The position numbers and the translations under genes were made by a program. From assembly GCF_001666755.1 (NCBI RefSeq), contig NZ_LZJC01000044.1, positions 1-35,744 on the forward strand: a DNA stretch of 35,744 bases, written 5' to 3'. This document shows positions 7,242 to 13,888 of the stretch, one piece after another (the first letter of the stretch is position 1; each line of letters starts with the position of its first letter). The notes under the pieces are model-generated. The model saw nothing but the letters and a program-made list of their open reading frames with translations, did not search any database and had not been told where the DNA came from. The DNA is from Mycobacterium sp. E1214. GTDB lineage: Bacteria > Actinomycetota > Actinomycetes > Mycobacteriales > Mycobacteriaceae.

Positions 7242-8123
7242 ATGAGCGCCGCGGACGTCGCCCGGCTGCTTGAGAATCACCGGTCATCGGGGCGCTTCTT
7301 CACCGCATCTGGCATCAAGTCGTTTGTCCTCGACGACGGCCCGCGCGATGGCGCCGCGGTGGTGTGTGTGCACGGCGTGCCCGCTTCGGCGTACCTCTAC
7401 CGCAAGGTAGTTCCGCAATTGGCTGCCCGCGGCTTGCGGGGTATCGCGATTGATCTGCCTGGGCTTGGGCTCGCCGATAGACCCGTCGACGCGGACTACA
7501 CGTGGACCGGACTGGGCCGGTGGCTGTTGTCAGCGATCGACGCGTTGGAGCTCGAGCGCTTCCACCTCGTGGTCCATGACATCGGTGGACCCGTCGGATT
7601 CGAGGTGGCCAATGCAGCGCCCGGCCGGGTCCTCTCGCTGACTCTGTTGAACACGATCATCGAAGTGGAGTCGTTCCACCGGCCCTGGCCCATGGAACCC
7701 TTCGCCCATCGGGGCATCGGTGAAGCTTGGCTCGCCTCATTGCGGGTGCCCGGCGCTTTCGCGTCGATCATGCGGCTCGTAGGCGTGAGCCGCCGCGTGC
7801 CGAGCGCCGAACTCGCGTGCTGGCTGCCGCTGCTCTTTGGTGACGACGGTGGGCGGGCTTTCTTGCGGATCATGCGCGGATTCGAGCTGACCGGCGCCAA
7901 GCAGCAACACTATCTCGACGCAGTCCGTCAGACGCCCTACTCCGTGCAGATCATCTGGGGAGCGCGCGACGCCATGCTGCCGTGGCGGCGTTACGGCGCC
8001 CAAGCGCAGCGCGCCGCCGGCGTGCAAAATCCAACCTTGTTGCCTGCCAAGCACTTTCTGCAAGAAGACCATCCCGCCGAAATCGCCGCCACGGTTCACC
8101 GCCTGGCGACGCGGACCGCATAG
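7242..8123 (+). CDS. Alpha/beta hydrolase, haloalkane-dehalogenase-like
   Basis: A 293-residue alpha/beta-fold hydrolase. The oxyanion motif HGVPAS begins at 44. The nucleophile elbow is VVHDIGG with Asp at about 113, where haloalkane dehalogenases have DWG. A catalytic-acid candidate lies in GARDAML (about 243), and the catalytic His in KHFLQEDHP (about 271) is very like the LinB/DhaA family. The two halide-stabilising residues of that family are both changed: Asn in HGNP is Val, and Trp after the nucleophile is Ile. Halide release is therefore unlikely to be supported in the usual way. An epoxide hydrolase or another Asp-nucleophile hydrolase is an alternative. The start ATG at 7242 is preferred to GTG at 7221; no strong Shine-Dalgarno sequence is seen. 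A LysR remnant lies divergently upstream. Confidence 0.85.
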   Translation: MSAADVARLLENHRSSGRFFTASGIKSFVLDDGPRDGAAVVCVHGVPASAYLYRKVVPQLAARGLRGIAIDLPGLGLADRPVDADYTWTGLGRWLLSAIDALELERFHLVVHDIGGPVGFEVANAAPGRVLSLTLLNTIIEVESFHRPWPMEPFAHRGIGEAWLASLRVPGAFASIMRLVGVSRRVPSAELACWLPLLFGDDGGRAFLRIMRGFELTGAKQQHYLDAVRQTPYSVQIIWGARDAMLPWRRYGAQAQRAAGVQNPTLLPAKHFLQEDHPAEIAATVHRLATRTA

Positions 8124-8410
8124 ATCGCGGCGCTTATCCCGAACATGGCGGCGGCCAGCAGCAGCCAGCGCCCCAGGAACGGTCCTGCGTCTGTACCGCC
8201 GCGGCCAAATAGGTTGCTGCGCCGTATTTGAGGATCGCGGGCACAAGCACCAGCAGCGCCAGCCCGCGCCGAGCGCCGGCACTGAGACATGGTCGATCAG
8301 CGGCACGTGCGGAGCGGCGAGTCGCGCGACGGTCCCCGACAATAGCTCCACCACAACGACAACGACAACGCGCCCACCCGCCGCAGTGGCACAATCGTTC
8401 GCGGCGGCCG
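8096..8410 (-). pseudogene. Frameshifted small membrane protein
   Basis: Three hydrophobic stretches that would make one small membrane protein lie in three different minus-strand frames: GRVVVVVVVELLSGTVARLA (about 8380-8320), GLALLVLVPAILKYGAATYL (about 8270-8210) and GRWLLLAAAMFGISAAIYAV (about 8180-8120). No single frame spans them, and each breaks into Cys/Arg-rich nonsense where the next begins. Two indels would restore about 105 residues with three membrane segments. It overlaps the hydrolase 3' end by 28 bp. I do not recognise the family. Confidence 0.45.
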
Positions 8411-8958
8411 CGCAGCTCCTGTTTTGTCCTCATCCCATTTCTTTGGCCCATGCCTGTGAGCGATCGGCGAGGCGGCGGTTTTGTGGCTGCCCAGCAGATC
8501 CCGTAGGCCGCGGCCAGCTGCCGCACTGGTTCGCTCATAGCGATGACCGCCGAGTTGTTCTCATCGCTCACGGAGGATGAGCCTGCGTGCGCGCCTGGCA
8601 ACTTTCGGGCTCGGCGTGCCTCACGGGAGACGGCCCGGTGTTCGCGGCCGAAACCGATTTCAGCTCAGCGTCGCTGCCATGATCGCTGCTACCAGGCGGG
8701 CGGGCGGTGGATGTCTAGCCCTTTGCACGAAAGGCACGCAGGAAATCGGTGCTCATCGAGTGCGACGATGGTACGGGTTTCTTCGGCGACGGAGCGGCCG
8801 AGGCGCTCGATGGGGGTGACGACCCAAGTTCAGCACCGAACTCATCGACGTGGAGCCATTAGGCCGTAGTTGCAAGCCGACCCAGCCGGCAACCGCCGGT
8901 CAAGGGCGCCCACCACCGGTCAGCACCGACGCACATTCGCGCCGTCGGCCTCGCTCTC
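8411..8958. other. Gene-poor stretch with short protein-like fragments
   Basis: No convincing gene. Short readable fragments exist on both strands, for example IERLGRSVAEETRTIVALDEHR on minus around 8825-8750, but none has a start, a ribosome binding site and a full domain. Given the decayed genes on both sides, this is probably old coding sequence beyond recognition. Confidence 0.4.
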
Positions 8959-10146
8959 TCACCGCGTGGGACTGAGGGGTTGCTTGATTGCTTCCAGGCA
9001 GACGGTGATGTCGACGGTGTCGCTGACCATCAAGCCACCCCCAGAGAGCACCGGGGTGTCGGTCAGCACGCCGAAGTCGCTGCGCCTGAGCGTGATCGCC
9101 GCTTCGAACCCGGCGACTTCCCCCCACCCCATGCCGGCGCTCACTCCCAGGAAGGCAAACGCCACAGGCAGGCGCTTGGTGATCCCACGGAGGGTGAAAT
9201 CGACGACGAGCACCCAATTGTCTTTTTCGACGCTGTGGACGTCTACCGACACCAGCGTCGCGGTGGGGAACTCCTCGGCCCCGAAGACGTCCGGGGCGCG
9301 GAGGTGGTGGGCGCGGTCGGGGTTGCCGGTGTTCACCGAGCCGACCGCGATGGTGGCCGCCAAGCTCGCGGTTGCGTTCTCGGGCACCGTGATTGCACCG
9401 GAGAACTCCTCGAAACTTCCAGTGACCTTCCCGACCACCAAATGGCGAACCGAGAATGTGATCGACGAGTGCACGGGGTCGATCGCCCACGTACCCGGGG
9501 CGAGATTGGGCTCGACAGCCGTCGTCTGACGGTTGATGTCCAACTCGGAGGGCAGTTCGTAGAGATTGTGCAACACCAGAGCGTTGCGCGCTTGGATCAG
9601 TACACCGCCTTCGTCGATACGTCCAAGCTCGATGGGGGCCAAGCCCAGATCGGTGCACAGGTCGGCGATCACCGCGCTGGCTGACGGGTCGTTGCTCGAC
9701 GCGAAGACGACACGCCGGCCGAACTCCGGCGGCCGCTTCTGGGCGAACTGCGTGGCCGAAGTCTGGTTGAACGACTTGACCACCGCCGCGCCCGGGAAGG
9801 CCTCGGCATTGAACTCCGTCGACAAACGGCCGCCGAGGATTCCCTCAGACCCTGGGACCAGAAACGCGTTGCTCGTGTCGACGACGATCTTGCCCGACCA
9901 ATCCGCGCGCCGAGCACCGAACTCACGAACCTGCAGGAACGGTATAGCCAGGATGATCACGTCTGCGTCCAGCGCCGCGTCGAGGTCGACGGCTGTGATC
10001 GACGCGCTCAAACCGGTCGTGTCGACCGCCTCCGCACCACGCGTGTTGGCCCACAGTACCGGCACATCGTGGTCGGAAAACCGTTGCGCCAGAACCCTTC
10101 CGTTGCTACCCGTCCCCACCAGGGCATATCGCACAGTGCCGGTCAT
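8959..10146 (-). CDS. Rossmann (F420-NADP reductase-like) and YceI domain fusion
   Basis: A 395-residue two-domain protein. Residues 1 to about 200 resemble NADPH-dependent F420 reductase-type NAD(P)-binding proteins: GTGSNG at 11-16, VIILAIPF, KIVVDTSNAF, VVKSFNQT. From about 217 a YceI domain follows: APGTWAIDPVHSSITFSVRH, then HLRAPDVFGAEEFPTATL, FTLRGITKRLPVAF and ITLRRSDFGV. YceI is a lipocalin-like barrel that binds polyisoprenoid-type lipids. The frame is continuous across the joint and the linker is only about 15 residues. The start ATG at 10146 is supported by CGGAG 8 nt upstream and overlaps the stop of the DoxX remnant (ATGA), so both came from one operon. A reduction or sensing role for an isoprenoid or quinone-like ligand is plausible but is inference. 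Confidence 0.82.
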   Translation of the reverse strand: MTGTVRYALVGTGSNGRVLAQRFSDHDVPVLWANTRGAEAVDTTGLSASITAVDLDAALDADVIILAIPFLQVREFGARRADWSGKIVVDTSNAFLVPGSEGILGGRLSTEFNAEAFPGAAVVKSFNQTSATQFAQKRPPEFGRRVVFASSNDPSASAVIADLCTDLGLAPIELGRIDEGGVLIQARNALVLHNLYELPSELDINRQTTAVEPNLAPGTWAIDPVHSSITFSVRHLVVGKVTGSFEEFSGAITVPENATASLAATIAVGSVNTGNPDRAHHLRAPDVFGAEEFPTATLVSVDVHSVEKDNWVLVVDFTLRGITKRLPVAFAFLGVSAGMGWGEVAGFEAAITLRRSDFGVLTDTPVLSGGGLMVSDTVDITVCLEAIKQPLSPTR

Positions 10147-10395
10147 CGCACGATCTCCGAGATGCGAGCGAAGGCGATGAAGACCGCCAACGCGAAGAAC
10201 ACGGCGTTCACCGGCCACCGACGAGATCTCGACGCAGCCGATCAATTTCATTGAGCTTGAAGACTATTCGCGCGCGGCCGAGGCCATCGACGCGTTGGTC
10301 AGTAGACGTTCTCTGGTCGTCAGCGGCGTGATGCCACCGGTCGCAAGGTACGCGGCGGCGAGCAATCCTGAGGCAATCCAGGCCGCGATGTTCAC
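10143..10395 (-). pseudogene. DoxX-family membrane protein with internal deletion
   Basis: GTG at 10395 with GAGGAG about 8 nt upstream begins VNIAAWIASGLLAAAYLATGG, the typical first helix of mycobacterial DoxX-like proteins. Then comes LTTRERLLTNASMA, a stop, and in another frame SSSMKLIGCVEISSVAGE, matching the usual IKLIG-E segment before helix 2. The central helices are missing. The last helix (VNAVFFALAVFIAFARISEIV) follows in a third frame and ends in a TGA overlapping the next gene's ATG. A normal DoxX protein has about 120 residues; here only about 84 codons remain and are out of frame. Intact relatives are often co-transcribed with redox proteins, as here. Confidence 0.65.
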
Positions 10396-10475
10396 GTGGG
10401 CTCCTCGAGCGATTTTGTGCGGACTGGGCCGCGGCAAAACGGGTGGTACCGGCATCGTCGCGGTCACGCCGGTCA

Positions 10476-10500
10476 GTTATAACTTGATTCTTCAATCAAG
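10476..10500 (-). promoter_or_regulatory. Palindromic operator and -10 element upstream of the DoxX/YceI unit
   Basis: A perfect inverted repeat CTTGATT-cttc-AATCAAG covers 10483-10500 (7-bp arms, 4-bp spacer). Directly beside it on the minus strand is TATAAC (10481-10476), a good -10 hexamer. The palindrome would lie in the -10/-35 spacer, where a TetR-, MarR- or HxlR-type repressor would block transcription. The DoxX start is about 80 nt downstream. No regulator gene for it is recognisable in the window. Confidence 0.6.
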
Positions 10501-10722
10501 CTAGCAGGGGTTACGTGACGCGTCAACAAACTGCTCGATGGAAACCATGCGACGACGTGGGCGACAGAGACTCGGCAGAACCAAAGTCTCTGCCAACTGC
10601 TACTCGTCGCATCCCTAGCCGACAGTCGGGCTTGCGGGCTGCGCGCTCGAGACAGTCGATCAAGATCCCGACTGGTGTGCCATGGCCCCGCAGCGCGGGA
10701 TGGCCCGGATACTGACAGTGAG

Positions 10723-11553
10723 TCAGGCGCTGCGCGAGACGTCCTGGCCGAGGTGCTCCCATTCCTTCAGGCCGCCGATGCGGTCCCGGTAGATCTGCTC
10801 GACCGCCGGGACCATCCAGGAGCCGATAATCGCTCGCACCGGCGGCGGGTCGGCGTCGACGAGCGCTAGCAGGGCGGTGGTCGTGATGTCCGGGTCGGCC
10901 GGCTCCCCGAGAAGTCCCCTGGCCAATTCGTCCGCATCCTGATGCCGTTGGGCGTACGCCGGCAGTGCCTGCGCGTGCTTGGCGGAGGAGCTACCCCAGT
11001 CGGTGGCGAAGAAAGCCGGCTCGACCAGGGTGACGCGGACGCCGAAGGGTTCGACCTCGAAGGCCAAGGCCTCGCTGAATGCCTCCAGAGCCCACTTGGA
11101 AGCGCAGTAGATTCCCACGTTTGGGCCCGCGAAGAGTCCACCCACCGAGGACACCTGAAGAATATGGCCGCTCCCCTGGGCGCGAAGGAACGGCAGTGCA
11201 GCCTGGGTCACCCAGATGGCGCCGAAGAAGTTCGTTTCCATCTGGTCGCGAATCTCGCGCTCGGAGAGTTCCTCGCCGAAGCCGAACTGCCCATAGCCGG
11301 CGTTATTCACGACCACGTCGATCCGGCCGAAGTGCGCATGCGCCTCCGCGAAGCGGGCGAAGTCGGCGTCGCGGTCGGTCACGTCCAGTTCCAGCGGCAG
11401 GACAGCGTCACCGAAGCGTCCCTGCAGGTCGGCCAGTGTTGACGCGTCGCGCGCGGTGGCGGCGACTTTGTCGCCCCGTTCCAGCGCGGCCACCGCCCAT
11501 GCCCGGCCGAAGCCGCGTGAAACCCCGGTAATAAACCACACTTTCGGCGACAT
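10723..11553 (-). CDS. Short-chain dehydrogenase/reductase
   Basis: A 276-residue classical SDR. The cofactor motif TGVSRGFG is at 9-16, NNAG at about 83-86, the catalytic Ser in QVSSVGG (135/136), and YCASK with Y149 and K153. Arg/Asp residues after strand 2 (ATARD) suggest NADP preference. The C-terminus extends past the usual core with ALLALVDADPPPVRAIIG, as in the large subgroup of stand-alone oxidoreductases. The start is supported by GGAGGG 6 nt upstream. It is separated from the DoxX/YceI promoter by about 220 bp without a gene and is probably monocistronic. The substrate cannot be told from the sequence. Confidence 0.9.
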   Translation of the reverse strand: MSPKVWFITGVSRGFGRAWAVAALERGDKVAATARDASTLADLQGRFGDAVLPLELDVTDRDADFARFAEAHAHFGRIDVVVNNAGYGQFGFGEELSEREIRDQMETNFFGAIWVTQAALPFLRAQGSGHILQVSSVGGLFAGPNVGIYCASKWALEAFSEALAFEVEPFGVRVTLVEPAFFATDWGSSSAKHAQALPAYAQRHQDADELARGLLGEPADPDITTTALLALVDADPPPVRAIIGSWMVPAVEQIYRDRIGGLKEWEHLGQDVSRSA

Positions 11554-11973
11554 GCTGGCCCTCCGCTGTCCTATCGGCGGTACTCGTCAGGTCTACGAAC
11601 CGACACTGGGGGGACCGGTTTTATTCCGGCGCGCCGTCCGCGACGCCGTACCTCATCAACGAATGACCCCGACCGGCCGGCGCGCCGACACGCTCCCCGA
11701 CTCGGGGCCGTCCGCCACCGATTCGACCAAACCCGTTTGGCTAAGCGCGAGAACGTCTACGCTCTTATCTGTCGGTGTATCGGGGCCCGTCACCAGCAAT
11801 ATCGCCAAAACGGGGAGGTTTGGGCGAACTTGTTGTCCCAGCGTGCTGTCCACGTCTACCGCGGCAGTCAGCCGTGACTCCCAGCCGTCGTCCGATGCCT
11901 GTCGAGCCGCTGCGCCCGCACCTGCGGCATTTTCCGGCCAAGTCCCGCCACCCGACTTTCCGGCGCTGACATC
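11554..11973. other. Intergenic 420 bp with a protein-like minus-strand frame
   Basis: The spacer lies between the divergent SDR and DUF4268 genes. No plus-strand gene is convincing. On minus, the frame from about 11960 to 11656 has a balanced composition (DSTLGQQVRPNLPVLAILLV, then TDKSVDVLALSQTGLVES) unlike typical shadow frames. It has no usable start codon outside the DUF4268 gene and no ribosome binding site, so I do not call it a gene. Otherwise I see nothing specific. Confidence 0.4.
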
Positions 11974-12744
11974 GTGGAGACGCCCGACTTCCTTTACGTG
12001 GTCTTTCTCTTCTTCTTCCTCGCTATCGGTGCCATCGTCTTCGTGGCGTGGCTTGCTCAAGTCAGGTCCGCCAAGGCGAGGGCCAGAGCGGCCAGGGCCA
12101 GGAAAGCAGCCAGGCGAGCCGCTGCCTCGCGCCCGCCCCAAGTCGAGACAGCAGAGCCGGTGCGGATAGATGACTCTGCGCCGCGGCCGGACCCCGACGT
12201 CGTCGCCCGCCCAAGCACCTTGGACGAGCCGGCCACGACCGGCACTGGCGGGAACCCGCCGACCGGGCGCCCTAAGCTTTACTGGGATTTCTGGGCACAG
12301 TTCCTCGACCGCCTGGGCACGGAGCACCCCGGGTGGACCAGGAGGACAACGCCCAGCCGCGCCTCGCGGTACAACCTCCCTACCGGGACGAGCGGGGTTG
12401 CCTACGCGACCGCGTTCACACAGCGGGGCCTCGGCGTCCAGCTGTACTTCAGCAGTCCGGATGCGAGCCTCAACCTGAGCCGCTTCGAGGCGCTTCGTGC
12501 CCAGAAGGACGAATTCGAAAGGGCTCTGGGGCACGCCGCCGAGTGGGACGACAAGCCGGGTAAGAAGGCCGCGACGGTCGGCGTCACGTCGCATTTCGAC
12601 AATGTCGCCGACGTGGAATTGTGGCCCGCCATGCTCGACTGGGTGTTGAGCCAGCAGGTGCGTTTCAGGCAAGCGGTGGAAGCGATTGGTGGCGCCGACA
12701 GACTCAAAGAGACCATGCCCCGCACGCTCAAAGAAGCCATTTAA
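11974..12744 (+). CDS. Membrane-anchored DUF4268 protein
   Basis: A 256-residue protein starting at GTG 11974, with no clear Shine-Dalgarno sequence. A membrane segment (about 6-26, FLYVVFLFFFLAIGAIVFV) is followed by a highly basic Arg/Ala stretch, a Pro-rich linker, and from about residue 105 a DUF4268-like domain: LYWDFWAQFLDRL, RASRYNLPTG, LGVQLYFSSPDASLNLSRFEAL, and HFDNVADVELWPAMLDWVL. DUF4268 domains resemble nuclease-associated domains found beside restriction or defence proteins. The membrane anchor in front is unusual for them. No partner nuclease or methylase is nearby. The assignment is by sequence pattern only. Confidence 0.62.
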   Translation: METPDFLYVVFLFFFLAIGAIVFVAWLAQVRSAKARARAARARKAARRAAASRPPQVETAEPVRIDDSAPRPDPDVVARPSTLDEPATTGTGGNPPTGRPKLYWDFWAQFLDRLGTEHPGWTRRTTPSRASRYNLPTGTSGVAYATAFTQRGLGVQLYFSSPDASLNLSRFEALRAQKDEFERALGHAAEWDDKPGKKAATVGVTSHFDNVADVELWPAMLDWVLSQQVRFRQAVEAIGGADRLKETMPRTLKEAI

Positions 12745-12789
12745 CGGGGCGGCCGCGACCAGCGGCCCGCCCGGAGTTAACCGGCCGCG

Positions 12790-13743
12790 TTACTCGGTCG
12801 GGCGGCTGAACATGGCGAGGCGTTGCGCGATGGGCCGCATGACCTTCCGCGAATTCAGGTAAGCGACATGTGAGACCGGGGTGTCGCCGAGGAGGGGCGG
12901 TCCCACGGACACCGCCTGGTCGCGGTCGACCGCCTCGGCGTAGTGCTTGTTCAGCGTCCGCAGTGGGTACGCGACGATGTCGTCGGGGTCGTGAAAGTTG
13001 ATCCATTGCGCCGCTTTTCGTGCGGCGGCACTGCGCTTGCGGCCGGGAAGCTTGATCGGGGAATCGAATTCGGGGTAGCGCACCATCCACAGCGCGATTG
13101 GGCTGCCGAGCGTGTAGAACCAGGTCAGGGTCTCGCCACGTTGCAGCGCGGACGAACCCCGCGCCGATTTCTTCAGTTGCTTGGGCTTCGCGTTCTGCAG
13201 GTCGTAGAAGTAGTCGGAGGCGACGACGGTGCCGAGGCTGTGCGCGATGACGCACAACGGTGCGTCCGGGGCCCGTTCGGCCAGAGTCGCCAACGCGTCG
13301 TCGAGGCGGGCATGGATGGCGTCGTAATTGGCGTCGCTGCCCTCAGCGGTCTGATAGGCGATGACGTCGCCCAGGAAGTAGGTGACAGCCCAGCGCAGCG
13401 TCGGCCAGTGCGCCTTCGGCATTCCCGGAATGCGCCCCAGCAGACCCGAGAGGACCACCGGGACCATGGCGAGATATGAGCCGTTATTGATCCGGTGGAC
13501 GAGACCGTCGAGTCGCTGCGCCCAACCGGCAAAGCCTCGACCGAATGTTGCCCGCACGATCTTGTCGAGACCGGGCTCGACCACGGGAATCCAGAATGCC
13601 GACTCGATCTCGAGCTCGGCCGCTTCCATGCCGCGGCAGGCGCGGGCGTATTCGGCGCGAAGCAGTTTGATCGCGTTGTCGGCGTAGTGCGGATCCTTGA
13701 TTTCGACGCCGTGAACGAACAGAACGGCAATCGTAGAAGTCAT
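12790..13743 (-). CDS. Alpha/beta-fold serine hydrolase (lipase-like)
   Basis: A 317-residue protein. It begins TSTIAVLFVHGVEIKDP with an HG oxyanion-type motif and has the nucleophile elbow VIAHSLGTVVAS (S169). A helical insert between about 60 and 140 is hydrophobic in part (LAMVPVVLSGLLG). Further conserved features are FYTLGSPIALW and the acid region NFHDPDDIVAYPL, with a late His in DTPVSHVAYL. This pattern is common in actinobacterial lipase- or esterase-like proteins that lack a signal peptide. The start ATG at 13743 has GAAGG 8 nt upstream, better than 13914. It is divergent from the UvrA-like gene with 145 bp between. Confidence 0.75.
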   Translation of the reverse strand: MTSTIAVLFVHGVEIKDPHYADNAIKLLRAEYARACRGMEAAELEIESAFWIPVVEPGLDKIVRATFGRGFAGWAQRLDGLVHRINNGSYLAMVPVVLSGLLGRIPGMPKAHWPTLRWAVTYFLGDVIAYQTAEGSDANYDAIHARLDDALATLAERAPDAPLCVIAHSLGTVVASDYFYDLQNAKPKQLKKSARGSSALQRGETLTWFYTLGSPIALWMVRYPEFDSPIKLPGRKRSAAARKAAQWINFHDPDDIVAYPLRTLNKHYAEAVDRDQAVSVGPPLLGDTPVSHVAYLNSRKVMRPIAQRLAMFSRPTE

Positions 13744-13888
13744 GGCTGCCTTCGGTGGCGAGGTCGGTGCCGGGGCGTGGCTGGGCCGCACCAGTGTCGC
13801 AGGTGCCGGCAAATAGCCGCAGGTGCGGGGGATGTCCAACAGCAAACGCGATGCATGCCAAGCCGCAAGCACGGGTAGTTGTGTGAAC

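Noticed and set aside
10523..10722. Small minus-strand frame between the SDR and the YceI unit
   Set aside because: No ribosome binding site, no domain, and Arg/His/Cys-rich composition. Treated as intergenic.
5658..12744. Integrase, transposase or insertion sequence in the accessory region
   Set aside because: I looked for DDE or tyrosine/serine recombinase motifs and for terminal repeats and saw none, although the tRNA context would suit an island.
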